A stretch of 64,000 nt of DNA from Macrostomum hystrix (Eukaryota; Platyhelminthes; Macrostomidae): NCBI GenBank assembly GCA_950097015.1, contig CATNEN010000012.1, positions 2,783,501 to 2,847,500 of the forward strand. The letters are read 5' to 3'. Positions within the stretch are counted from its first letter, which is position 1, and every line of letters starts with the position of its first letter. The notes under the pieces are model-generated. The model searched no databases. It worked only from the letters and a program-made list of their open reading frames with translations, and had not been told where the DNA came from. Below are positions 1 to 13,600 of this stretch, in pieces. A program made the position numbers and the translations under genes.

Positions 1-149
1 GCTCAACTCTAAGAGGGACACTTTTCAGATTAAAGATAGCTGTAACTTCTTTTCGTCCGCACCGAAATTAGCCGCTTGACAAACTTTCCGGATATGTTGT
101 TTACCAGGGACTCCTTCATTTGGAAATCCTCCGTGCACTGCCATTCTGC

Positions 150-715
150 CAAATGTTCTTCTCCTACTGCCTACCTCCACTGCCTAACTCCGCTACCTAC
201 CTCCACTGCCTAACTCCGCTACCTACCTCCGCTGCCTACCTCCGCTGCCTACCTCCGCTACCTACCTGCCTCCACTGTTCCACTTCCGCTGCCTACCTTC
301 GCTGCCTACCTCCACTGCCTACCTCCACTGCCTACCGGCCTCCACTGTTCCACTTCCACTGCCTACCTCCGCTGCCTACCTCCTCTGTCTACCTTCGCTG
401 TCTACCTCCTGTTTTTAACTTCACTGTCTACCTTCGCTGTCTACCTCCTGTTTTTAACTTCACTGTCTAACTTCGCTGTCTACCTCCTGTTTTTAACTTC
501 ACTGTCTACCTTCGCTGTCTACCTCCTGTTTTTAACTTCACTGTCTACCTTCGCTGTCTACCTCCTGTTTTTAAATTCACTTTCTAACTTCGCTGTCTAC
601 CTCCTGTTTTTAACTTCACTGTCTACCTTCGCTGTCTACCTCCTGTTTTTAACTTCACTGTCTACCTTCGCTGTCTACCTCCTGTTTTTAAATTCACTGT
701 CTACCTTCACAGCCT
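150..715 (+). repeat. Minisatellite, irregular 12-bp then 39-bp units
   Basis: The first half is an irregular run of ctacctccgctg-like 12-bp words. From about 400 it becomes a regular 39-bp unit, with GTTTTT recurring at 411, 450, 489, 528, 567, 606, 645 and 684. The unit contains TGTCTACCTCC, the core also found in the 22-bp arrays at 2810-5330, so the three arrays are probably related. The short open frame across it is only stop-free repeat. Confidence 0.9.
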
Positions 716-1200
716 CCACTGTCTCCCTTTCTGTCTCCCTTCGGGTCCTAATCCGTCAGCCCTTGTAATTGCCGCAATGTAGTTGCCTCTGTCATTCTGT
801 GTCGCAGAGTAGCAGCAAAAAGAAGCAAAAAAACGGTTCGTTGCAGGCACACAACAGCGCAACAGAGACTATGCAATTGGAGCACGGACTCAGGGCGTAG
901 AACAGCCGCTCTGCTCTAACACCCTCCCCCGCCTCCGCTCACCGATTCCAGCCAATGGGATCCCAGAGCGCCTCCCAGCGGTCCGGGGGTTGGCTGGTCC
1001 GGCGTGGGGCTTGTCCGACCACCCCACCCTCCTCACCGATCCACGGCACCTTCTACAGCTACTGAAGTATAATTTCCAGTTAGAAACTCGCTGTGGATTC
1101 CTGCTCAGCTTGCTAAACAATATCGAAAGTTTCTTTTTTCCAACTGAAAAAGCCAAAAAGTACAGGCCAGAAACTTCGCCGCATTGACCTGCGGTGCTAA
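716..1200 (+). promoter_or_regulatory. Presumed 5' flank and leader of the AHR gene
   Basis: This sequence lies directly upstream of the AHR start codon. A CCAAT box is visible at 952-956; I see no convincing TATA box. An in-frame TAA at 1198-1200 immediately precedes the ATG, so the coding sequence cannot extend upstream without another splice. The promoter position is inferred from location only. Confidence 0.3.
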
Positions 1201-1265
1201 ATGGTTGACGACTGGGTCATCAAGACAATGTACGCCACCAAGCGGCGACGCCGCGTCAGCAAAAA
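1201..1265 (+). CDS. AHR: AHR exon 1
   Basis: ATG at 1201 directly follows an in-frame TAA. The exon encodes [21 protein letters not shown] and ends two bases into a codon at the donor GTGAGT (1266). The MYATKRRRR segment matches the conserved AHR N-terminus that precedes the basic region and serves as nuclear localisation and DNA-contact sequence in the family. Confidence 0.85.
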
Positions 1266-1618
1266 GTGAGTCCGCTTCTGGAGTTGATCATCTTTGTTGC
1301 CATTGTTCTGTCAATTGAGACTGTACTTGGGTATATAGATTTTTTATCCAAACTCGACATCAGGTCAACTGAACAGAATTGTCATGCAAACTTTGCTCTG
1401 CAATGCCAGACATTCAGGACAATGGCAACGATTTCGCCAACGAGTTGGGCAAATAGATTTTCTTTTCGAAAATGAGAAAATAATTGATTAAAGTTGCATA
1501 TCCGATGATGAAATTGATGGGCGGTGCTTCGTTGCATGACAGTCGAACAGGTCGGGCGTAAATCTGCTTTAATTAGGATTCTGCATTCTGCGTCTCTTTG
1601 GGTCTCATATTTTCAAAA

Positions 1619-1655
<37 letters not shown>

Positions 1656-4600
1656 ATGCTGAGCCCAATTGAAACCTAGTGAAAATTAAGACTCAAACCC
1701 GACTGCTGTTGCTTTCACCTGCATGGCTGTATATCTGAAAAGCCCCTCTGATTACACCTGGGACTAACTTTTCTTTTCTAGGAAATTTATTTCTATTATG
1801 CTTGTTTTCTTCCCTTTTTGGGGATTAAATTCCCGAGAGAAATCAATTCTTTTTCTAACAATATATGCAGTCACATTGGACAGGTGCGCCAATCATGGCA
1901 GTGACGCTTATTCGAACTGAAAGCCTAGCACAGGTTGCTATAGAAGATTACACAGTGTCCACAAGACAGCGAGTAAAGAAAATCTGAAATTGAAACTCCA
2001 CTTTTTCTGTTGTTGAGATTCAAAAGTATTAGCGATGATAGCATTGGCCACGTGCGATCGGTGGCATGTGTTTTGGTCGGGACAAGCGGATAAGGATCTG
2101 AAAATCTCCTTGGCTTCAGGTGGTCCGCGTTGGTTACTATACATGCGCGCATTTTGGGATAAAGAGGGTATTAAGTGAGGGACCAAGCATTCCAGTAGCC
2201 ATTCCCTGCAAAAGTGAAGATGTCTATCAGTGGGTGTGCATAATAGTCGTTATTATAAAAATCAGATATTCTATGATAGCGGTCTAGTAGTCCCACCGGC
2301 ACACCATCATGGCTTGCTGATCAGTTTTTAGTTTGTCTTATCAAGATTACCAATTGGTCTGATTCATCCTAAATCTGGGAATTCCTCTATCTATACTCAA
2401 TGCACTGCTCAAAATCATCTTCAACAAACTAGCTTCGTCACACAATTCACACGCTAACTTATAAAATAGCTACATAGAATGTGCGTGTTGTCAATAACAT
2501 GTGCTATTGTGCAATCACGGGGGATGCACTTAATTTAGACAATAATCGTTTTTAGATAAACTCTCTTCGTCGGTCTAACTGCAGATCATTTGGGAAATTC
2601 TGGTTGCGCAATACTTATTGACTTCAACTGTGGATTGCGCAACACCTTAACGGAATGGTCGGCTCCGCCCCAAACAGTCGCCTCTCTCACTGAATTTGTT
2701 GTCGATTCTTGTCGTCTATGGCCTAATCCGATTCAACAAGTGTTAAAGGCTTCTGTTCAAACATGATTTACCCATTTTTAGCTCAGTTTCGACATCCGCC
2801 TCCCTAACAGTCTACCTCCGAACCCTACTGTCTACCTCCGCTACTCCTACTGTCCACCTCTGCTACTCCTATTGTCTACCTCCGCTGCTCCTATTGTCTA
2901 CCTCCGCTACTCCTACTGTCTACCTCCGCTACTCCTACTGTCCACCTCTGCTACTCCTATTGTCTACCTCCGCTGCTCCTATTGTCTACCTCCGCTACTC
3001 CTATTGTCTACCTCCGCTACTCCTACTGTCTACCTCCGCTACTCCTATTGTCTACCTCCGCTGCTCCTATTGTCTACCTCCGCTACTCCTATTGTCTACC
3101 TCCGCTACTCCTACTATCTACCTCCGCTACTCCTACTGTCTACCTCCGCTACTCCTACTGTCTACCTCCGCTACTCCTACTACTGTCTACCTCCGCTACT
3201 CCTACTACTGTCTACCTCCGCCACTCCTATTGTCTACCTCCGCTACTCCTACTGTCTACCTCCGCTACTCCTACTGTCTACCTCCGCTACTCCTACTACT
3301 GTCTACCTCCGCCACTCCTACTGTCTACCTCCGCTACTCCTACTGTCTACCTCCACTACTCCTACTGTCTACCTCCGCTACTCCTACTGTCCACCTCCGC
3401 TACTCCTACTGTCTACCTCCGCTACTCCTACTGTCTACCTCCGCTACTCCTACTACTGTCTACCTCCGCCACTCCTACTGTCTACCTCCGCTACTCCTAC
3501 TGTCTACCTCCGCTACTCCTACTGTCTACCTCCGCTACTCCTACTGTCTACCTCCGCTACTTCCGCTGCCCTCTCTCTCTGCCTCCACTGCCTCTTCTGT
3601 CTACCCTCTCCTTCTGTCTGTCTGCCTTTCTTGTATATAATTTCAACAAGCAAAAAAAGATCTATATTGGCAGAATGCTTCAAGCTGCAGGTGAGGTTGC
3701 TAAACAGAAAACTTTTGTCCGGTAGAGTCTCTGCCCACTCCTAAAGTCGACCTCACATGCGGATTGACGGGGCTTTAAAAAAATCAGTTGTGAACGGAAC
3801 GGGCTGGAATTAAGCTTGTAGGCTGATTCAGTTGTGGAAGTCGCTTACGGAAATTAACTTGCTAGTATAATCAGTGTCAGCAGAGCACCTCCTGCAGGTG
3901 TTAGGGGTCTGAGTTGCATTATAGATTTTGCATATTGTACACATGAATATGGCGAAAAAACTGTGCCAATAAGTGAATAACTTTTTTTTCTATTTCGGTC
4001 TGATAAAAAAGCAACAATCTTATTGTTTAATATCCAATATATCCTCTATGTCTACACGATTCTAAAACAGCTATGATCTGTTGCCATACTGCAACAGTCT
4101 TTGTTTTCTATTCTGCAGCATAAGTAGTGTTTGTGTCAAGTCTTTGTAGACAATAGGAGTAGACAGTAGGATTAGCGGAGGTAGACAGTAGGAGTGGCGG
4201 AGGTAGACAGTAGGAGTAGCGGAGGTAGACAGTAGGAGTAGCGGAGGTAGACAGTCAGTTAGAGTAGCGGAGGTAGACAGTCAGTTAGAGTAGCGGAGGT
4301 AGACAGTCAGTTAGAGTAGCGGAGGTAGACAGTAGGAGTAGCGGAGGTAGACAGTAGTAGGAGTGGCGGAGGTAGACAGTAGGAATGGCGGAGGTAGACA
4401 GTCAGTTAGAGTAGCGGAGGTAGTGGAGGTAGACAGTAGGAGTGGCGGAGGTAGACAGTAGGAGTGGCGGAGGTAGACAGTAGGAGTGGCGGAGGTAGAC
4501 AGTAGGAGTGGCGGAGGTAGACAGTAGGAGTGGCGGAGGTAGACAGTAGGAGTGGCGGAGGTAGACAGTAGGAGTGGCGGAGGTAGACAGTAGGAGTGGC

Positions 4601-7573
4601 GGAGGTAGACAGTAGGAGTGGCGGAGGTAGACAGTAGGAGTGGCGGAGGTAGACAGTAGGAGTGGCGGAGGTAGACAGTAGGAGTGGCGGAGGTAGACAG
4701 TAGGAGTGGCGGAGGTAGACAGTAGGAGTGGCGGAGGTAGACAGTAGGAGTGGCGGAGGTAGACAGTAGGAGTGGCGGAGGTAGACAGTAGGAGTGGCGG
4801 AGGTAGACAGTAGGAGTGGCGGAGGTAGACAGTAGGAGTGGCGGAGGTAGACAGTAGGAGTGGCGGAGGTAGACAGTAGGAGTAGCGGAGGTAGACAGTA
4901 GGAGTGGCGGAGGTAGACAGTAGGAGTGGCGGAGGTAGACAGTAGGAGTGGCGGAGGTAGACAGTAGGAGTGGCGGAGGTAGACAGTAGGAGTGGCGGAG
5001 GTAGACAGTAGGAGTGGCGGAGGTAGACAGTAGGAGTGGCGGAGGTAGACAGTAGGAGTGGCGGAGGTAGACAGTAGGAGTGGCGGAGGTAGACAGTAGG
5101 AGTGGCGGAGGTAGACAGTAGGAGTGGCGGAGGTAGACAGTAGGAGTGGCGGAGGTAGACAGTAGGAGTGGCGGAGGTAGACAGTAGGAGTGGCGGAGGT
5201 AGACAGTAGGAGTGGCGGAGGTAGACAGTAGGAGTGGCGGAGGTAGACAGTAGGAGTGGCGGAGGTAGACAGTAGGAGTGGCGGAGGTAGACAGTAGGAG
5301 TGGCGGAGGTAGCGAAGGTAGACAGTAGGAGTGTGGTTCTACTGCAGAAGCGGCAGCATTGGTAGACCTGTGTTAACCAGAAAAGTTGAATGCGGAGTTC
5401 TTCTGAAAGAGTTCAACAGTTCCTAACAATTATCATTATCTATTAAGTGGAACGGGTGTACAGCTAACCATTGCATAATTAAATTCCGAAGCAGCTGGGG
5501 CGGAAATGACTTTAAGAATGCCTATTAGAGAACAGGACTCATGCACTGCTCTGAGCAGCTTTGTGTGGGCGTGGTGGACAAGTTAATTATAGACTGCGTT
5601 AGATTATTTAGTTGAGTGCTATTTAAAAACTGCGAATCCTTTTTCGACTTTTGACAAAGGAAGCCTTGTAGTAGGCGCAGTGTTAGACTCCAATGAAACC
5701 GTTCGGTATTGTTGCCAATTATTTAAAAATGATCTTTTCATCCCAAACTCATTGTGACATTCCGGAGCCTGCTCAGTGATGTGTGCAACACCGTGAAATA
5801 AAAAACACAATGAGGAACTACAAATTGAGAAGGGACAATTAGAATAAATTGATCGACTGAAGTTTTTTTTCGCTATCTTCGAATGACAGGTTTAAAAATA
5901 ACATTGACAATTGTGAGACAGAGGCCAAGTGAAAGTCAAGCATCGCTTATTTCTGCACTGACCCAGTTGCACTGCACATAGGCAGTTGAATAAATAGGTG
6001 ATGGACACAGACAGACACAAGGGGTTAGACATGCAGGGAAAACAATGCTCATATTTAAGGCGCATTTTTGACTGCTTTATCTGCACCCTCCATGGCTCTC
6101 AGTGGGAGGTGGCTGCGGCTGCAGCTGCGGTGACCCCAGACGCCATGATGTCGCCATCAAGTGGAAAAGGGAGCAGCAGCGGCAGCAGCAGCAGTTTTAG
6201 TAATAAGTAGTCAGATACGAGTGCCTCAAGTGTGTGTGTGTTTCTATGTCTGTCTGACAGTGATTTTGGCGACACAGGTTGGCTAATGTATGAACTCATT
6301 CTATTTTCTCTGAGCACAGCTAGCAGTGGAGTAGGGCGACGTTTGATCAATCTTTTATTCTTTGTTCTTTGTTATCATTGTCTCTTTGGCTTATTAATTC
6401 TCTTTCTTATGTAGATTTGGGTTTTACCTGTTTATGATATTTCGTCGAGAAATTATGTATCGTGCGTAGGAGGAGAAACGTGGTTTCTATCGTTTATTGT
6501 CGGTTCTGTCACAATGGACTACTTGAATAACAGGTTGACAATCAGGACTAGCCGCTTCATTAACCTCTTATAGGACTCAGTTCTGATTGCTGCTTGCGTG
6601 ACTTCTGAGATTTGCGATACTAAAGCAGACCTGTTTCTATTCCACTGTTCCCAATTTTTCCTGTCTTTGCCTCTTCTGAAAGGTGTAGCGAGAATTTAGC
6701 TAGATAGTGTGTGTGTTTGTGTCACTTCTTTGCTCATAAAAAAGCTGAACAGCAGTCAGAAATTCTTCCCGATTCGATTTGGGAAATCTCGGCCTCTGAC
6801 GCCTTTTGTGTGTAGGCAAGAATGCCGAACAATGTTTGCTCGTGTCGCTTTGAGCTGATTGCTTGCTTGAGCAGTGCGTGTTACTGCGCAGATCCTCAGA
6901 TCAGCGAGTCCAGATTCTGGGTCTTGTGGAAGGCTTACCTGCCGCATCAGAATGCTGTGCTTTCTGTCCCTGACTTTCTTCTGACTCCTATATCCCCCTA
7001 TATTTTCCCATATTCTCCCTTCATTCTCCCAACTCTCTCCATTCATTCTTCCGTCTCTATTCCTTCATTTTCCCATCTCTCTCCCTTCATTCTCCCAACT
7101 CTCTCCATTCATTCTTCCGTCTCTATCTCTTCATTTTCCCATCTCTCTCCCTTCATTCTCCCATCTCTATTCCTTCATTCTCCCATCTCTATCCCTTCAT
7201 TCTCCCAACTCTCTTCCTTCATTCTCCCATCTCTCTCCCTTCATTCTCCCATCTCTATCCCTTCAATTTCCTATCTCTATCCCTTCATTCTCCCATCTCT
7301 ATCCCTTCATTCTCCCATCTCTATCCCTTCATTCTCCCATCTCTATTCCTTCATTCTCCCATCTCTATTCCTTCATTCTCCCATATCTATTCCTTCATTC
7401 TCCCATATCTATCCCTTCATTCTCCCATCTCTCTCCCTTCATTCTCTCATCTCTCTATTGCTATTGCATGCCAGTTATAACTATTGCTACACTTATTTAT
7501 TATAATAGACTCAAGTCTATAGTCAGTTAGGGAATTGCGTGCAAATAATAGTCTGTGTCTATTCAAGTAACCC

Positions 7574-7604
<31 letters not shown>

Positions 7605-10600
7605 TGGCGGCAGTGTTGTCCCTTACATAATCAATAGCGTGACATGTGGGCATTGTAGCAAATAGTATTAAAAAAACTTTAAAAAGTAAATTGAAATTTA
7701 TAGAATAGTCCAGCATAGATTAATTTTTTTCTTTAATTCATTTTCAGTCTCAATATGTCTATCAGGTAGACTTTCGCTCAGTTGTCAGTAGATAGCCAAC
7801 GCAAAGTTCTGTTCTGTTCCGCATAAAAAACGCTGTCATTATCTACTCCAAACGCCGCTGCGAAGGCCACGCCCCCCAGTCCATTGTTGAGTGTTATTTA
7901 TAAATGCCAACTCTGAATATATTGTGTTTTTATTTAAATCGGCTCGGACAATTATGGGATAATCTCCCTTCCCTTATTCTCCTACTTTTTTTACCGCTTA
8001 GCCTGCTTTGGTGTTTTGTTAACACAACAATGGGCTGAAGGATTTACAAATATACAGGGCATTGTTGGAATATCGCCCTTTTCTAGTTGGCTGGAGTTAA
8101 GCTTCAGACTAAATGTTTTCTCATTAGCAATTTGCTGGGATTTCCCTTTTGGCATAATGATACGTTGAACTGGGTGGTGCTTGACGAAGCTAGATTAATG
8201 TGCAGAAATACAGGGAAGGGCAAGAATCGGGAGAAAAGGAAGAATTGGGAGAAAGGGAAGAATTGGGAGAAAGGGAAGAATTGGGAGAAAGGGAAGAATT
8301 GGGAGAAAGGGAAGAATTGGGAGAAAGGGAAGAATCGGGAGAAATTGAAGAATTGGGAGAAAGGGAAGAATTGGGAGAAAGGGAAGAATCGGGAGAAATT
8401 GAAGAATTGGGAGAAAGGGAAGAATTGGGAGAAAGGGAAGAATTAAGAGAATGGGAAGAATTGGTAGAAAGGGATGAATTGGGAGAAAAGGAAGAATTGG
8501 GAGAAAGGGAAGGAGAGAGAGAAAGGTAAGGAGAGAGATGGAGGGGAAAGATGGGGCGGCATTTGAGAACGGAGTTTCAGCTTGGCCAGCCATAAACCCT
8601 GTTCAGTCTGATTCATCATCAATATGAATCAGAAAATCATCAATAAGCTTTACAGCGTGAACATTTTTACAACGCCTACCCTGCCTGCTGCTGCTGCTGC
8701 TGCTGCGATTGCAGAATTAATTCCCCTGTGTCACACAAATGACGCTACGAATGAACACCTTCGCAAAATATTTACACCACCCAACCAACCCACCTGACCA
8801 TCCTTAAAAAACCTATGGGAATAATAGGAAGTTAAAGGGTTTACCCTTGCTATACTCAGCCGAATCAGAGGATTTTATTGCTTGAAAAAACTGTCGGCTC
8901 CGCCTTGCCAATTCAGCAGATTTCGTCTATATAGAGGCTTCTATGCGGAGACTGGGTCTAGCAATAATATATGAATAAAGCATGGACGTTAAGAGATAGG
9001 TGGCTGGGAATGAAGCACTATACACCGCTGTGTGTGTGAGTGTGTGTAGAATGGGATTTCACACAGCAGCTGGTCGTCATTAATAAATATGAGCTAACTA
9101 GCCTCTGAAATCTGGCATTCCGTTTCTGGCGTATACGCCTCAGCAGAGGCTTAACTCTGTGCTCAAAACTGAATATTTGACCGTGCTATCATTATTTTAG
9201 TCTACCATTGTGCTCATTGGTTTAATTCACCGCATTAAGTTATGTAGTTTAGTTCAAGATAATGATTTTTAAATTAAATAAGTTCCCAAAAAACCCGATA
9301 AAACAAAATATTTTGGGATTTAAAAAATCTTTGTGTGATCTGAGATTTCTGGGATTATTTTATTTTGGTATCTAAGAATTTTAGTTTCTGGAATCTGAGG
9401 AATCTTTGATTTTGGGATCTGAGGAATCTTAAATTTTGGGATCTGAGGAATCTTTGATTTTGGGATCTGAGGAATCTTTGATTTTGGGATCTGAGGAATC
9501 TTTGATTTTGGGATCTGAGGAATCTTTGATTTTGGGATCTGAGGAATCTTTGATTTTGGGATCTGAGGAATCTTGGATTTTGGGATCTGAGGAATCTTTG
9601 ATTTGGGATCTGAGGAATCTTGGATTTTGGTATCTGAGGAATCTTGGATTTTGGGATCTGAGGAATCTTTGATTTTGGGATCTGAGGAATCTTCGATTTT
9701 GGGATCTGAGGAATCTTGGATTTGGGGATCTGGGGAATCTTCGATTTTGGGATCTGAGGAATCTTTGATTTTGGGATCTGAGGAATCTTCGATTTGGGGA
9801 TCTGGGGAATCTTCGATTTTGGGATCTGAGGAATCTTTGATTTTGGGATCTGAGGAATCTTTGATTTTGGGATCTGAGGAATCTTTGATTTTGGGATCTG
9901 AGGAATCTTTGATTTTGGGATCTGAGGAATCTTTGATTTTGGGATCTGAGGAATCTTTGATTTTGGGATCTGGGGAATCTTCGATTTTGGTATCTAAGGA
10001 ATCTTGGATTTTGGGATCTGAGGAATCTTTGATTTTGGGATCTGAGGAATCTTTGATTTTGGGATCTGAGGAATCTTTGATTTTGGGATCTGGGGAATCT
10101 TCGATTTTGGTATCTAAGGAATCTTGGATTTTGGGATCTGAGGAATCTTGGATTTTGGGATCTGAGGAATCTTTGATTTTGGGATCTGAGGAATCTTGGA
10201 TTTTGGGATCTGAGGAATCTTGGATTTTGGGATCTGAGGAATCTTGGATTTTGGGATCTGAGGAATCTTCGATTTTGGGATCTGAGGAATCTTGGATTTG
10301 GGGATCTGGGGAATCTTCGATTTTGGGATCTGAGGAATCTTTGATTTTGGGATCTGGGGAATCTTCGATTTGGGGATCTGGGGAATCTTCGATTTTGGGA
10401 TCTGAGGAATCTTTGATTTTGGGATCTGAGGAATCTTTGATTTTGGGATCTGAGGAATCTTGGATTTTGGGATCTGAGGAATCTTTGATTTTGGGATCTG
10501 AGGAATCTTTGATTTTGGGATCTGAGGAATCTTTGATTTTGGGATCTGAGGAATCTTTGATTTTGGGATCTGAGGAATCTTCGATTTTGGTATCTAAGGA

Positions 10601-13600
10601 ATCTTGGATTTTGGGATCTGAGGAATCTTAAATTTTGGGATCTGAGGAATCTTAAATTTTGGGATCTGAGGGATCTTGGATTTTGGGATCTGAGGAATCT
10701 TAGATTTTGGGATCTGAGGAATCTTAGATTTTGGGATTTGAGGAATCTTAGATTTTGGGATCTGAGGGATCTTAAATTTTGGGCTCTAAGGGATCTTGGA
10801 TTTTGGGATCTAAGGGATCTTGGATTTTGGGATCTGAGGAATCTTAATTTTGGGATCTGAGGAATCTTGGATTTTGGGATCTGAGGAATCTTAGATTTTG
10901 GGATCTGAGGAATCTTGGATTTTGGGATCTGAGGAATCTTAAATTTTGGGATCTGAGGAATCTTGGATTTTGGGATCTGAGGGATCTTACATTTTGGGAT
11001 CTGAGGAATCTTGGATTTTGGGATCTGAGGAATCTTGGATTTTGGGATCTGAGGAATCTTAGATTTTGGGATCTGAGGAATCTTGGATTTTGGGATCTGA
11101 GGAATCTTACATTTTGGGATCTGAGGAATCTTGGATTTGGGGATCTGAGGAATCTTAGATTTTGGGATCTGAGGAATCTTAGATTTTGGGATCTGAGGAA
11201 TCTTGGATTTTGGGATCTGAGGGATCTTACATTTTGGGATCTGAGGAATCTTGGATTTTGGGATCTGAGGAATCTTACATTTTGGGATCTGAGGAATCTT
11301 GGATTTTGGGATCTGAGGAATCTTGGATTTTGGGATCTGAGGAATCTTGGATTTTGGGATCTGAGGAATCTTTGATTTTGGGATCTGAGGAATCTTTGAT
11401 TTTGGGATCTGAGGAATCTTTGATTTTGGGATCTGAGGAATCTTCGATTTTGGTATCTAAGGAATCTTGGATTTTGGGATCTGAGGAATCTTGGATTTTG
11501 GGATCTGAGGAATCTTGGATTTTGGGATCTGAGGAATCTTGGATTTTGGGATCTGAGGAATCTTGGATTTTGGGATCTGAGGAATCTTGGATTTTGGGAT
11601 CTGAGGAATCTTAGATTTTGGGATCTGAGGAATCTTGGATTTGGGGATCTGGGGAATCTTCGATTTTGGGATCTGAGGAATCTTTGATTTTGGGATCTGG
11701 GGAATCTTCGATTTGGGGATCTGGGGAATCTTCGATTTTGGGATCTGAGGAATCTTTGATTTTGGGATCTGAGGGATCTTACATTTTGGGATCTGAGGAA
11801 TCTTGGATTTTGGGATCTGAGGAATCTTTGATTTTGGGATCTGAGGAATCTTTGATTTTGGGATCTGAGGAATCTTTGATTTTGGGATCTGAGGAATCTT
11901 TGATTTTGGGATCTGAGGAATCTTCGATTTTGGTATCTAAGGAATCTTGGATTTTGGGATCTGAGGAATCTTAAATTTTGGGATCTGAGGAATCTTAAAT
12001 TTTGGGATCTGAGGGATCTTGGATTTTGGGATCTGAGGAATCTTAGATTTTGGGATCTGAGGAATCTTAGATTTTGGGATTTGAGGAATCTTAGATTTTG
12101 GGATCTGAGGGATCTTAAATTTTGGGATCTAAGGGATCTTGGATTTTGGGATCTGAGGGATCTTATATTTTGGGATCTGAGGAATCTTGGATTTTGGGAT
12201 CTGAGGAATCTTGGATTTTGGGATTTGATGGATCGGGTTCTGGAGAACTCTGGGTTGGTATTTTAGGTATATATTTATTTAATCTAAATTTTCAGGATCC
12301 CAAATGCTGAGTCCAAAATGCCCGCATCCACTTCTGGGAAGTTAAGCAGCCGTTATCCCAATCCCATCCATTCTTCCTTCCTCAACTCCGCTAGCCCATT
12401 TTCTCCCCTTTAGACCACTAATTTCCCTTATCGTTTTTTCAATCAAAGCCTATTAAAGAGTCCAGTATTCAGCCTGGTTCTTGTGGGTTTTTTTGTCCAG
12501 GCGACTTTGCCACAGTTTTTTTCGGTCCAACATCGAGAGAAGCTAGTTCGAACTGGTGGCTTTGCGTGCTGCGGCTGTATGGGACTGATTGACAAGCTGT
12601 CCCCGGCTCCCGTCTGCTCGAGACCTCCCCCCCAACTCAGTGTGCTCAAATAGTTGAGTTGCCCGCCGGCTATGCTGGCTAGTCCTGACGCAGCTCTATA
12701 CTGGCGGGGTTCAATTTTAGGGATATTTTTTCAGTCACGAAATGAGCTGGCCCTCCCAAAGTCCGATAGAAAAATATGGCCAACAACAACGATCAAAGTC
12801 CCGTTTATTTTGTGCTGAATTTTCGATCTCAATTCAGCGCCCTCCACTTGGCCGTGTCACTGAGTCATGTCTGATGTCAAACTGCTATTTTCCATGCTAA
12901 ATATGTTTGTGCCAGATAAAAAGCTTTTTATAATCTATCAAATCTCACCAGAGAGCAGCGCACATGGTGAGCATTAGTGAATAAAGTTCCGGCTTTCCAA
13001 TTGATCCAACATCCATAAAGGTCGGGGGTTCGATTTTCGACTCCACTGGAACAATTTGTGTCCATTTAGTAAGACAATTAACTTTGAAATGTTTCAGTTC
13101 AGCCAGATGTTAAATGGGTACCAGCGTAAGCTAAGGTAATTGAGGGTGGGTGTGGCGTCCCCCCAGTCCATGGACTGAACAGCCGTACTCATGCAGTCTT
13201 CAGATGCGCCGCGCAATAGCGGTGCAATTATGATTAATAATAACTATTATATATCCATTCAACAAAATGTTAATCTTTTTAATTCCTATTTTAACCGTCG
13301 CCCAATTCTCGCCCTCTCTCCGCTCGCAGCAATGCGCCAAAGCGCTGTCCGCCCAGCGGTAAAGACTGTCCCGGCAACGCCAAGTCGAATCCGTCCAAGC
13401 GTCATCGCGAGCGACTCAACGGCGAGCTGGACCACCTAGCCAGCCTCCTGCCATTCGACCAGAGCGTCATCGCCAAGCTCGACAAGCTGTCAATACTGCG
13501 CCTCGCTGTGTCCTACCTGAGGATCAAGGTGTTCTTCCAGAGTGAGTGCTCAAATTTCAAGTCGGCAGTTTACTGTCGAGATGGCTGTGTACTGTCGATA

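Noticed and set aside
9436-11974. Frames encoding GSEESWIL octapeptide repeats
   Set aside because: A 24-bp unit gives an apparent repeat protein, but other parts of the same array have TAA/TAG in that frame and one-base indels, with no splice or start context. It lies inside an AHR intron.
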